This document shows positions 45,331 to 53,333 of a stretch of DNA of 64,000 nucleotides, piece after piece. Positions within the stretch are counted from its first letter, which is position 1. Each line of letters begins with the position of its first letter. The translations under genes were made by a program, and so were the position numbers. The stretch comes from DATIUV01 sp049322755. Its GTDB lineage: Bacteria; Pseudomonadota; Gammaproteobacteria; Burkholderiales; UBA6910. The notes beneath the pieces are model-generated. The model made no database searches. It was not told where the DNA came from and worked only from the letters and a program-made list of their open reading frames with translations. Where the stretch lies: NCBI GenBank assembly GCA_049322755.1, contig JBMOQX010000034.1:1-64000 (forward strand), in the 5' to 3' direction.

Positions 45331-45798
45331 ATGCTCCCCGCCACTGCCCCATTTGAAACCCCGGACCCGGCCTACGAATCCCGGGTCCGCTCCAGCTTCT
45401 CGCGCCAGGGAATCATGCAGTATCTTGGAGCCGAGCTGGCCCGGGTTGGGCCCGGCCGCTGCGAGGTGCGGCTGCCGTTCAAGCCCGAATTGACCCAGCA
45501 GCACGGCTTCTTCCACGGGGGCGTCATCGGCACCATCGCCGATTCCGCCGGCGGCTACGCCGCGTTCACGCTGATGCCGGCCGATTCCGGGGTGCTGACG
45601 GTGGAATACAAGCTCAATCTGCTGGCCCCCGGCGACGGCGACCTCCTGATCGCCCGGGGCGAGGTCATCAAGCCCGGGCGCTCGCTGATGGTGTCGCGCG
45701 CCGATGTGGTGGTGCGCAAGAACGGGCGCGAAAGGCTCTGCGCCACGCTGCTGCAGACGCTGATGACCATGCGCGGCAAGTCCGAAGTGCAGGGATAG
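45331..45798 (+). CDS. PaaI family hotdog-fold acyl-CoA thioesterase
   Basis: A 155-residue hotdog-fold protein. The family motif QQHGFFHGGVIGTIADSAGGYAAF is recognisable in overlapping parts (HGG at its centre). Such enzymes hydrolyse acyl-CoA thioesters and may relieve CoA trapping during branched-chain acid breakdown. It opens the plus-strand catabolic run and lies 10 bp before the isovaleryl-CoA dehydrogenase gene. Family-like N-terminal residues (DPAYESRVRSSFSRQ) support the 45331 start over the next Met at 45415. Confidence 0.87.
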   Translation: MLPATAPFETPDPAYESRVRSSFSRQGIMQYLGAELARVGPGRCEVRLPFKPELTQQHGFFHGGVIGTIADSAGGYAAFTLMPADSGVLTVEYKLNLLAPGDGDLLIARGEVIKPGRSLMVSRADVVVRKNGRERLCATLLQTLMTMRGKSEVQG

Positions 45799-45808
45799 GA
45801 GACAGCCC

Positions 45809-46999
45809 ATGAAACCCGCCGACGCGATGACGCCGCCGGAACTGCCGGGCCTGGACTTCGGCCTCGGCGACACCGTCGACATGCTGCGCGCGAGCGTGCG
45901 CCAGTTCGCCGCCGCGGAGATTGCTCCGCGCGCCGCGGAGATCGACCGCAGCAACGAGTTCCCCCGCGACCTCTGGCCGCGGCTCGGCGCCATGGGGCTG
46001 CTGGGCATCACCGTGGAGGAGGAATACGGCGGCGCCGGGCTCGGTTACCTGGTCCACGTCGTCGCCATGGAGGAGGTTTCGCGCGCGTCGGCGGCGGTGG
46101 GCCTGTCCTACGGCGCCCACTCGAACCTGTGTGTGAACCAGATCCGCCGCAACGGCAACGACGCCCAGCGCCGCCGCTACCTGCCGAAGCTGGTTTCCGG
46201 CGAGCAGGTCGGCGCGCTGGCCATGTCCGAGGCCGGGTCCGGCTCCGACGTCGTGTCGATGCGGCTCAAGGCCGAGCGCCGCGGCGACCGCTTCGTGCTG
46301 AACGGCACCAAGATGTGGATCACCAACGGCCCCGACGCCGACGTGCTGGTGGTCTACGCCAAGACCGATCCCAAGGCCGGCCCCCGCGGCATCACCGCGT
46401 TCATCGTCGAGCAGGGCATGGCCGGGTTCACCACCGCGCAGAAGCTGGACAAGCTGGGGATGCGCGGCTCCAACACCTGCGAGCTGGTGTTTCAGGGCTG
46501 CGAGGTGCCGGCAGAGAATGTCCTGGGCCCGCTGAACGAGGGCGTGAACGTGCTGATGAGCGGCCTCGACTATGAGCGCGCGGTGCTGGCCGGCGGACCG
46601 CTCGGCATCATGGCGGCGTGCCTGGACGCGGTCATCCCGTACGTGCACGAGCGCAAACAGTTCGGCCAGGCGATCGGCGAGTTCCAGCTGATGCAGGGCA
46701 AGCTGGCCGACATGTATACCGCCTTCAATGCATGCCGCGCCTACGTCTACACCGTGGCGGCGGCGTGCGATCGCGGCCGCGCCACCCGCAAGGATGCCGC
46801 CGGCGCGATACTCTACGCGGCGGAGAAGGCCACCTGGATGGCGCTGGAGGCGATCCAGTGCCTCGGCGGCAACGGCTACATCAACGACTACCCCACCGGA
46901 CGCCTGCTGCGCGACGCCAAGCTCTACGAGATCGGCGCCGGCACCTCCGAGATCCGCCGCTGGTTGATCGGCCGGGAGCTGTTCGAGGAAACGAAATGA
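45809..46999 (+). CDS. liuA: Isovaleryl-CoA dehydrogenase
   Basis: An FAD enzyme that oxidises isovaleryl-CoA to 3-methylcrotonyl-CoA in leucine catabolism. It has 396 residues. The catalytic base is at the IVD-specific position: Glu256 in GLDYERAVLAGGPLG rather than near the C-terminus. Acyl-CoA dehydrogenase signatures MSEAGSGSDV and QCLGGNGYINDYPTGRLLRDAK are present. GGAG-type ribosome site at 45797. A family A repeat follows before the thiolase gene. Confidence 0.96.
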   Translation: MKPADAMTPPELPGLDFGLGDTVDMLRASVRQFAAAEIAPRAAEIDRSNEFPRDLWPRLGAMGLLGITVEEEYGGAGLGYLVHVVAMEEVSRASAAVGLSYGAHSNLCVNQIRRNGNDAQRRRYLPKLVSGEQVGALAMSEAGSGSDVVSMRLKAERRGDRFVLNGTKMWITNGPDADVLVVYAKTDPKAGPRGITAFIVEQGMAGFTTAQKLDKLGMRGSNTCELVFQGCEVPAENVLGPLNEGVNVLMSGLDYERAVLAGGPLGIMAACLDAVIPYVHERKQFGQAIGEFQLMQGKLADMYTAFNACRAYVYTVAAACDRGRATRKDAAGAILYAAEKATWMALEAIQCLGGNGYINDYPTGRLLRDAKLYEIGAGTSEIRRWLIGRELFEETK

Positions 47000-47011
47000 G
47001 ATACCGCACGC

Positions 47012-47124
47012 GAACCGCAGAGGTACAACGACGCGCAGGACTTTTCACCGCAAAGGACGCAAAGGAAAAGCAAAACTCGTTCATTCCTTGGTTTCCTCCG
47101 CGTCCTCTGCGTCCCCCGCGGTTC
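47012..47124. repeat. Inverted repeat, family A copy 2
   Basis: Left segments GAACCGCAGAGG (47012) and ACCGCAAAGGACGCAAAGGA (47047) pair with CCTCCGCGTCCTCTGCGTCC and CCGCGGTT on the right (47096-47124). It fills much of the 201-bp gap between isovaleryl-CoA dehydrogenase and thiolase, which otherwise holds nothing recognisable. Confidence 0.75.
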
Positions 47125-47200
47125 AACAAATGCTCCGCGTGCCTATGCCGCATGCAGCCTGTAGAAACCGTCGAACGCGAAATCAACCGAGGACTGAGTC

Positions 47201-48385
47201 GTGCACACTGACCCCATCGTCATCGTCGGCGCCGCGCGCACTCCAATGGGCGGCTTCCAGGGCGATCTGGCGCCCCTCACCGCGCCCGAGCTGGGCGCGG
47301 CGGCGATCCGCGCCGCCGTCGAGCGCGCCGGCATCGCCCCCGGCGACGTGCAGGAAGTCATCATGGGCAACGTGCTGCCAGCGGGCCAGGGCCAGGCACC
47401 TGCGCGCCAGGCGAGCCTGGGCGCGGGCATTCCCCTCGCCGCCGGCTGCACCACCATCAACAAGATGTGCGGCTCCGGGATGAAGGCGGCGATGCTGGCC
47501 CACGACCTGCTCGCCGCCGGCAGCAACGACGTCATGGTGGCGGGCGGCATGGAGAGCATGTCCAACGCGCCCTACCTGCTGCCCAAGGCGCGCAGCGGGC
47601 TGCGCCTGGGCCACGCCCAGCTGCAGGACCATATGTTCACCGACGGCCTCGAGGACGCCTACGACAAGGGCCGCCTCATGGGCAGCTTCGCCGAGGAGTG
47701 CGCCGACAAGTACCGCTTCTCGCGCGAAGCCCAGGACCGCTTCGCCATCGCCTCGCTCACGCGGGCCCAGACCGCGATCAGGGACGGCAGCTTCCGCGGC
47801 GAGATCGTCCCGGTCAGGGTGAGCTCGAAGAAGGGCGACGTGACGATCGAGCACGACGAGCAGCCGCTCAAGGCCAACCTGGACAAGATCCCTTCGCTCA
47901 AGCCGGCGTTCCGCAAGGACGGCACCGTGACGCCGGCCAACTCCAGCTCGATTTCCGACGGCGCCGCGGCGCTGGTGATGATGCGCCGATCGGAGGCGCT
48001 GAAGCGCGGGCTTGTCCCGGTGGCGGTAATCCACGGCCACGCGACCCACGCCCAGGAGCCGGGCTGGTTCACCACCGCGCCCATCGGGGCGATCCGCAAC
48101 CTCTACGCCCGCGTCGGCTGGACCGCCGCCGACGTCGACCTGTACGAGATCAACGAGGCGTTCGCGGTGGTCGCCATGGCGGCGATGGAGGACCTCCAGC
48201 TCAGCCACGACCGCGTAAACGTCCACGGCGGCGCGTGCGCGCTGGGCCATCCGGTGGGCGCCTCGGGCGCGCGCATCATGGTGACGCTGCTGGCGGCGCT
48301 GGAGAAGTACGGTCTCAAGCGCGGCGTCGCCGCACTGTGCATCGGCGGCGGCGAGGCCACCGCGATCGCGCTCGAGCGCGTCTGA
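47201..48385 (+). CDS. Acetyl-CoA C-acetyltransferase (thiolase)
   Basis: A type II thiolase of 394 residues starting at GTG 47201, preceded by GAGGA. The acyl-accepting nucleophile is Cys90 in NKMCGSG. The C-terminal GHPVGASGARI and CIGGGEA motifs carry the catalytic His and second Cys. In this operon it can cleave acetoacetyl-CoA formed from leucine (after LiuE) or condense acetyl-CoA towards PHA. No phaB reductase is nearby. Confidence 0.94.
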   Translation: MHTDPIVIVGAARTPMGGFQGDLAPLTAPELGAAAIRAAVERAGIAPGDVQEVIMGNVLPAGQGQAPARQASLGAGIPLAAGCTTINKMCGSGMKAAMLAHDLLAAGSNDVMVAGGMESMSNAPYLLPKARSGLRLGHAQLQDHMFTDGLEDAYDKGRLMGSFAEECADKYRFSREAQDRFAIASLTRAQTAIRDGSFRGEIVPVRVSSKKGDVTIEHDEQPLKANLDKIPSLKPAFRKDGTVTPANSSSISDGAAALVMMRRSEALKRGLVPVAVIHGHATHAQEPGWFTTAPIGAIRNLYARVGWTAADVDLYEINEAFAVVAMAAMEDLQLSHDRVNVHGGACALGHPVGASGARIMVTLLAALEKYGLKRGVAALCIGGGEATAIALERV

Positions 48386-48417
48386 CCGAATTCCAACCTC
48401 GACAAGGAGAAGAAGCG

Positions 48418-48606
48418 ATGGGTATCGAAATCGGCGGCCTGTTGGGCCTGCTCATCCTGGTGGCGGACGTCTGGGCCATCGTCAACGTCTTCCAGAGCTC
48501 GGCCTCCACCGGTTCCAAGGTCTTCTGGACCGTCCTGATCCTGATCCTGCCGCTGCTGGGGCTCATCATCTGGCTCATCGCCGGGCCGCGCAGCAAGGCA
48601 GCCTGA
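48418..48606 (+). CDS. Small PLDc_N-domain membrane protein
   Basis: A 62-residue protein, preceded by AAGGAGA. It has two hydrophobic helices, GLLGLLILVADVWAIVNVF and FWTVLILILPLLGLIIWLIAG. The WAIVNVFQSSASTGSKVFWTV and GLIIWLIAGP pattern matches the PLDc_N (phospholipase D/cardiolipin synthase N-terminal) family. Such free-standing copies have no assigned role. It lies 32 bp after the thiolase and before a family A repeat. Confidence 0.85.
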   Translation: MGIEIGGLLGLLILVADVWAIVNVFQSSASTGSKVFWTVLILILPLLGLIIWLIAGPRSKAA

Positions 48607-48660
48607 GCTCCCCAGCGCCGGAGCGGCTGCCCACGAAAGCGGACGAAAGGTCGAATGACC

Positions 48661-48749
48661 TTTCACCGCGAAGGACGCCAAGGACGCAAAGGAAGAGAGC
48701 GGCCATGCCGAGACTGTTGTTGTTTCCTTCGCGTACTTGGCGGTTGAAA
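48661..48749. repeat. Inverted repeat, family A copy 3
   Basis: The left arm (48661-48694, TTTCACCGCGAAGGACGCCA and onward) pairs imperfectly with the right arm (48723-48749, TTTCCTTCGCGTACTTGGCG, GTTGAAA). It lies between the PLDc_N gene and the acyl-CoA dehydrogenase. The right arm is open in the dehydrogenase frame and creates a false upstream start. Confidence 0.75.
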
Positions 48750-48787
48750 TCGCCTTTGTCGTTCCGCCCATTGACCGACTTCCTGAA

Positions 48788-49927
48788 ATGATCCTCACGC
48801 CTGAGCAGGAAATGATCCGCGACAGCGTGCGCGCGTTCGCCCGCGAGCGGCTGGCGCCGTTCGCTGCCCGGTGGGACCGGGACGGCACCTTCCCCCGGGA
48901 GGCGCTGAAGGAGCTGGCGGCGCTGGGGGTGATGGGCATGACCGTGCCCGAGGAACACGGCGGCGCCGGCGCCGACATGGTGTCGCTGGCGCTGGCGATC
49001 GAGGAGATCGCCGCCGGCGACGGCGCGGTGTCCACCATCGTCGGCGTGATGAACTCGGTGGTATGCGGCCCCATCCTCCAGTTCGGCAGCGACGAGCAGA
49101 AATCCCGCTGGCTGCCGCGGCTGGCGCGCGGCGAGCTGCTGGGCTGCTTCTGCCTGTCGGAGCCGGAGGCCGGCTCCGACGCCGCCGCCATCGCCACCCG
49201 GGCGCGGCGCGACGGCGGCGATTACGTGATCGACGGCGTCAAGCAGTTCATCACCACCGGCAAGAACGCCGACCTCGCCGTGGTGTTCGCGGTCACCGAC
49301 AAGGCGGCGGGCAAGCGCGGCATCAGCGCGTTTCTGGTGCCCACCGACGCGCCCGGCTACACGGTGGCCCGGGTCGAGGACAAACTGGGGCAGAGGGCCT
49401 CCGACACCGCCCAGATCGTGTTCGACGGCGTGCGCGTCCCGAAGGCAAGCCGCCTCGGCGCCGAAGGCCAGGGCTACCGTATCGCGCTCGCCAACCTGGA
49501 GTCCGGCCGCATCGGCGTCGCCGCCCAGTCGGTCGGCATGGCACGGGCCGCATGCGAGGCGGCGCTGGCTTACGCCCGCGACCGCAAGGCGTTCGGCAAA
49601 GCGATCATCGAGCACCAGGCGGTCAACTTCCGCCTCGCCGACATGGCGACACGGATCGAGGCCGCGCGCCAGCTGATCCTGCACGCTGCCGCCCTCAAGG
49701 ACGCCGGGCGGCCGTGCCTCAAGGAGGCGAGCATGGCCAAGCTGTTGGCCTCCGAAATGGCCGAACGGGTATGCTCGGACGCGATCCAGGTCCACGGCGG
49801 CTACGGCTACCTGAAGGACTTTCCGGTGGAGCGCATCTGGCGCGACGTGCGCGTGACCCAGATCTACGAAGGCACCAGCGACGTGCAGCGGCTGGTGATC
49901 GGGCGGGCGCTCGCCGATGAGGCTTAG
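48788..49927 (+). CDS. Acyl-CoA dehydrogenase
   Basis: An FAD acyl-CoA dehydrogenase of 379 residues. I chose the ATG at 48788 (MILTPEQEMIRDSVRAF). A GTG at 48737 would add 17 residues encoded by the repeat's right arm and is rejected. The FAD/substrate motif is CLSEPEAGSDAAAI. The catalytic Glu is in QIYEGTSDVQR, the usual short-chain type position, unlike liuA. Probably acts on isobutyryl-CoA, 2-methylbutyryl-CoA or short straight-chain acyl-CoA; which one is not certain. Confidence 0.92.
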   Translation: MILTPEQEMIRDSVRAFARERLAPFAARWDRDGTFPREALKELAALGVMGMTVPEEHGGAGADMVSLALAIEEIAAGDGAVSTIVGVMNSVVCGPILQFGSDEQKSRWLPRLARGELLGCFCLSEPEAGSDAAAIATRARRDGGDYVIDGVKQFITTGKNADLAVVFAVTDKAAGKRGISAFLVPTDAPGYTVARVEDKLGQRASDTAQIVFDGVRVPKASRLGAEGQGYRIALANLESGRIGVAAQSVGMARAACEAALAYARDRKAFGKAIIEHQAVNFRLADMATRIEAARQLILHAAALKDAGRPCLKEASMAKLLASEMAERVCSDAIQVHGGYGYLKDFPVERIWRDVRVTQIYEGTSDVQRLVIGRALADEA

Positions 49928-49930
49928 TCT

Positions 49931-50093
49931 TCACCGCACAGGCGCGGACACGCTGACAAGACGAAGGTCTTAAACCGCAAAGGACGCCAAGGAGTATCAA
50001 GAGAGATGCTGCGTGAATTCATACTTTGCGTCCTTTGCGTCCTTGGCGGTGAAAAGCTTGCGTCTTTCTCCGCGTCTCCCCGCCTCCGCGGTA
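49931..50093. repeat. Nested inverted repeat, family A copy 4
   Basis: The inner left arm (from 49972, AAACCGCAAAGGACGCCAAG) pairs with TTTGCGTCCTTGGCGGT on the right (ending 50050). Outer segments (ACCGCACAGGCGCGGACA at 49933 and CCGCGTCTCC / CGCCTCCGCGGT at about 50070-50092) form a second layer, as in copy 1. It fills most of the 197-bp gap, in which I see no other feature. Confidence 0.78.
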
Positions 50094-50124
50094 AATCGCA
50101 CCCCTGAATCACGGAGCCGACGAC

Positions 50125-50730
50125 ATGCCCGATCCGATCGACTTCTACTTCGACTTCTCCTCCCCCTACGGCTACTTCGCCAGCTGCCAGGTGGACGCGC
50201 TGGCGGTGAAGCACGGCCGCGAGGCCGTGTGGCGGCCGATCCTGCTGGGGCTGGTGTTCAAGGTCACCGGCGGCCAGCCGCTGCCGACGCTGCCGCTGAA
50301 GGGCGACTACGCCAAGCGCGACATCCCCCGCTGCGGCCGGCTCTACGGGGTACCGGTGCGCATTCCCTCCCGCTTCCCGGTGGCGACCCAGGCGCCGGTG
50401 CGCGCGTTCTACTGGCTGCACGACCGCGATCCGGCCAAGGCCAGGGCCTTGGCGGCAGCCGTCTATCGCGCGTATTTCGTCGACGACGCCGACATCGCGA
50501 ACCCGGAGGTGATCGCCGAGATTGCCGCCGCGGCCGACGTCGCGGACCGGGCCGAAGCCCTCGCTGCGCTGGGCGATCCTGCGGTGAAGGAGCGCGCCCG
50601 CACCGAGACGGAAGCCGCCATCGCCCGCGGCGTGTTCGGCTCGCCGTTCCTGATCGTTGACGGCGAGCCGTTCTGGGGCATGGACCGCCTGCCCCAGGCG
50701 GCACGCTGGCTGGAAACCGGCGGCTGGTGA
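50125..50730 (+). CDS. DsbA-family / 2-hydroxychromene-2-carboxylate isomerase-like protein
   Basis: A thioredoxin-fold (kappa-class GST-like) protein of 201 residues. The N-terminal FYFDFSSPYGYF motif has the Ser-Ser-Pro-Tyr of HCCA isomerases in place of a CxxC, so it is not a disulphide oxidase. GVFGSPFLIVDGEPFWGMDRL is the typical C-terminal cis-Pro/ligand region. Its TGA overlaps the liuB ATG by one base. Coupling to a leucine-pathway carboxylase suggests a glutathione- or CoA-linked role, not naphthalene degradation. This is inference. Confidence 0.87.
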   Translation: MPDPIDFYFDFSSPYGYFASCQVDALAVKHGREAVWRPILLGLVFKVTGGQPLPTLPLKGDYAKRDIPRCGRLYGVPVRIPSRFPVATQAPVRAFYWLHDRDPAKARALAAAVYRAYFVDDADIANPEVIAEIAAAADVADRAEALAALGDPAVKERARTETEAAIARGVFGSPFLIVDGEPFWGMDRLPQAARWLETGGW

Positions 50731-52337
50731 TGCACGTCATCGCCTCCACCATCGACCCGCGCTCGGAGGAGTTCGCCGCCAACGCCCGCGCGATGCGCGC
50801 GCTGGTGGAGGACCTGCGGGCGAAGGTGGCCCAGGTGGAACTGGGCGGCGGCGGGGCGGCGCGGGCAAAGCACGCCGGCCGCGGCAAGCTGCTGCCGCGG
50901 GAGCGGGTGCGGGCGCTGCTGGATGCGGGCTCGCCGTTCCTCGAACTTTCGCAACTGGCGGCCTGGGGGATGTACGACGGCCAGGTGCCGGCCGCGGGCC
51001 TGATCACGGGCATCGGCCGGGTGATGGGTCGCGAGTGCATGATCGTCGCCAACGACGCCACGGTGAAAGGCGGCACCTATTTCCCGGTCACGGTCAAGAA
51101 GCACCTGCGCGCCCAGGAGATCGCGCGGGAGAACCGGCTGCCCTGCCTCTACCTGGTGGACTCCGGCGGCGCCCATCTGCCGAACCAGGACGAGGTGTTC
51201 CCCGACCGCGACCATTTCGGCCGCATCTTCTACAACCAGGCGACCCTGTCGGCGGCCGGCATCCCGCAGATCGCGGTGGTCATGGGATCGTGCACCGCCG
51301 GCGGCGCCTACGTGCCGGCGATGGCCGACGAGGCCATCATCGTGCGCCAGCAGGGCACGATCTTTCTTGGCGGCCCGCCGCTGGTTAAGGCGGCCACCGG
51401 CGAGGTGGTGAGCGCGGAGGAGCTGGGCGGCGCCGACGTGCACGCGCGCGTCTCCGGCGTCGCGGACCATTACGCCCTGTCCGACGCCCACGCGCTGGGG
51501 CTGGCGCGGCGCGCCGTGGCGCGGACCAACGGCGTGAAGCGCGTCGGTCTCGACGTGGCCGCGCCGCAGCCGCCGCGGCATGATCCCGCCGAGCTGCACG
51601 GCGTGGTGTCCGCCGATCCGCGCAGGCCGTTCGACATCCGCGAGGTGATCGCCCGCGTCGTCGACGCCAGCGAATTCGACGAGTTCAAGGCGCTCTACGG
51701 CACGACGCTGGTCGCCGGCTTTGCGCGCATCCACGGCTATCCGGTCGGCATCCTCGGCAACAACGGCATCCTGTTTTCCGAGTCGGCGCTCAAGGGCGCC
51801 CATTTCATCGAGCTCTGCTGCCAGCGCGGCATCCCGCTGGTGTTCCTGCAGAACATCACCGGCTTCATGGTGGGCAGGAAATACGAGGCCGGCGGCATCG
51901 CCAAGGACGGCGCCAAGCTGGTGACCGCGGTGGCCTGCGCCAGCGTGCCGAAGTTCACCGTCATCGTCGGCGGCAGCTTCGGCGCCGGGAACTACGGGAT
52001 GTGCGGTCGCGCCTACGGCCCGCGCTTCCTGTGGATGTGGCCCAACGCGCGCATCTCGGTCATGGGCGGCGAGCAGGCCGCCTCGGTGCTGGCACAGGTG
52101 AAGCGCGACGCGCTCGAGCGCGACGGCAAGTCCTGGTCAGCGGATGAGGAGGAAGCGTTCAAGCAGCCGATCCGCGCCCAGTACGATGCCCAGGGCCACC
52201 CCTACTATGCCACCGCGAGGCTTTGGGACGACGGCATCATCGATCCCGCCGAGACCCGCACCGTGCTGGGGCTGGGCATCTCGGCGGCGCTCAACGCCCC
52301 CATCGAGCCGACCCGCTTCGGCGTGTTCCGGATGTAG
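50730..52337 (+). CDS. liuB: 3-Methylcrotonyl-CoA carboxylase beta subunit (carboxyltransferase)
   Basis: The carboxyltransferase half of methylcrotonyl-CoA carboxylase, which makes 3-methylglutaconyl-CoA from 3-methylcrotonyl-CoA. It has 535 residues from the ATG at 50730, which overlaps the preceding stop. The N-terminal half contains LVDSGGAHLPNQDEVFPDRD, VVMGSCTAGGAYVPAM and GTIFLGGPPLVKAATGE. The C-terminal half contains GSFGAGNYGMCGRAYGPRF and SVMGGEQAA. This set is typical of MCC-beta rather than propionyl-CoA carboxylase. Confidence 0.96.
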   Translation: MHVIASTIDPRSEEFAANARAMRALVEDLRAKVAQVELGGGGAARAKHAGRGKLLPRERVRALLDAGSPFLELSQLAAWGMYDGQVPAAGLITGIGRVMGRECMIVANDATVKGGTYFPVTVKKHLRAQEIARENRLPCLYLVDSGGAHLPNQDEVFPDRDHFGRIFYNQATLSAAGIPQIAVVMGSCTAGGAYVPAMADEAIIVRQQGTIFLGGPPLVKAATGEVVSAEELGGADVHARVSGVADHYALSDAHALGLARRAVARTNGVKRVGLDVAAPQPPRHDPAELHGVVSADPRRPFDIREVIARVVDASEFDEFKALYGTTLVAGFARIHGYPVGILGNNGILFSESALKGAHFIELCCQRGIPLVFLQNITGFMVGRKYEAGGIAKDGAKLVTAVACASVPKFTVIVGGSFGAGNYGMCGRAYGPRFLWMWPNARISVMGGEQAASVLAQVKRDALERDGKSWSADEEEAFKQPIRAQYDAQGHPYYATARLWDDGIIDPAETRTVLGLGISAALNAPIEPTRFGVFRM

Positions 52338-52369
52338 GCGATGGACGACTTGAAGCGAAGGATCGCGTC

Positions 52370-53158
52370 GTGAGCAGCGACGCCGTCACCCTGGCCACGG
52401 ACTCGCGCGGGGTCGCGACGCTGACGCTGAATCGCCCCGACGTTCACAACGCGTTCGACGACGCGCTGATCGCCGAACTGGACCGCCTGCTCGCACGGGT
52501 CGCCGACGACGCCGGCGTGCGGGTGGTGATGCTGGCGGCCGCGGGCAAGAGCTTCTCGGCGGGCGCCGACCTGAACTGGATGCGCCGCATGGCCGGCTAC
52601 GACGAGCAGCAGAACGTCGACGACGCGCTGCGCCTGGCGCGGCTGCTGCGGCGCCTCGACCGGCTGCCGAAGCCGACGGTGGCGCGGGTGCAGGGAGCAG
52701 CGCTGGGCGGGGGCGTCGGCCTGGTGGCGTGCTGCGACATCGCGTTGGCGGCGAGGAGCGCGGTGTTCGCGCTGTCGGAGGTGCGGCTCGGTTTGATTCC
52801 CGCCACCATCAGTCCTTACCTGGTGGCGGCCATGGGGGCGCGCGCGGCGCGCCGCTATGTGCTGACCGGCGAGCGCTTCGGCGCCGACGACGCGCTGCGG
52901 CTCGGCCTGGTGCACGAAGTGGCCGACGACCACGCCCTCGCGACCGCAGTCGAGAGCGTGGTGGCGAGCCTGCTGCAAGGCGGCCCGGCCTCCATCGCCG
53001 ACGCCAAGGAGCTGATCGCCCACGTCGCCGCCACGGCCAACGACCAGGCATTGCTGACAGAGACCGCGCGCCGCATCGCCCGGGCCCGCGCGAGCGCCGA
53101 GGGGCGCGAGGGCATTGCCGCCTTCCTCGATAAACGCAAGCCGCGATGGGATCGCTGA
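52370..53158 (+). CDS. liuC: Methylglutaconyl-CoA hydratase
   Basis: A crotonase-fold enzyme of 262 residues from GTG 52370, hydrating 3-methylglutaconyl-CoA to HMG-CoA. The oxyanion-hole segment is SFSAGADLNWMRRMAGYD, and GAALGGGVGLVACCDIALA and LSEVRLGLIPATISPYLVAAMG follow. The ADLNWM and IPATISPYV-type motifs are characteristic of LiuC/AUH. It is 32 bp after liuB. Its last codons overlap a small open frame at 53146. Confidence 0.93.
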   Translation: MSSDAVTLATDSRGVATLTLNRPDVHNAFDDALIAELDRLLARVADDAGVRVVMLAAAGKSFSAGADLNWMRRMAGYDEQQNVDDALRLARLLRRLDRLPKPTVARVQGAALGGGVGLVACCDIALAARSAVFALSEVRLGLIPATISPYLVAAMGARAARRYVLTGERFGADDALRLGLVHEVADDHALATAVESVVASLLQGGPASIADAKELIAHVAATANDQALLTETARRIARARASAEGREGIAAFLDKRKPRWDR

Positions 53159-53328
53159 CCGGCGAGGTCCTGCGCGCCGACCCGCGGCTGCGGCGCCGGG
53201 CGCTGGCAGCGGTGGCCGCCGTCCTCGTGGCGGGCGTCGTCGCCCTCGCGCGGGGCGTTCCCGCCGCCGCGGCCCGGCTTACGAAGCAGCCACCGCAACA
53301 GGCGCTGCCGCTGATCCCCGGAGCCTAG
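53146..53328 (+). CDS. Possible 60-residue membrane peptide between liuC and liuD
   Basis: An ATG overlapping the last 13 bp of liuC opens a 60-codon frame that ends 5 bp before the liuD start and fills the gap exactly. It has a basic start (RADPRLRRR), one hydrophobic helix (ALAAVAAVLVAGVVALARG) and a polar end. I do not recognise it. It may be a real small membrane protein or a chance frame in GC-rich DNA. Confidence 0.25.
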   Translation: MGSLTGEVLRADPRLRRRALAAVAAVLVAGVVALARGVPAAAARLTKQPPQQALPLIPGA

Positions 53329-53333
53329 CCGCC

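Noticed and set aside
48212..48226. CGTAAACGTCCA within the thiolase gene, resembling half a LiuR site
   Set aside because: Only one half matches, it lies in conserved coding sequence (DRVNVHGG), and there is no palindrome.
47012..50093. Repeated AGGACGCAAAGG units considered as a CRISPR array
   Set aside because: Copies are more than 1 kb apart with genes between, arms are inverted rather than direct, and there are no regular spacers or cas genes.
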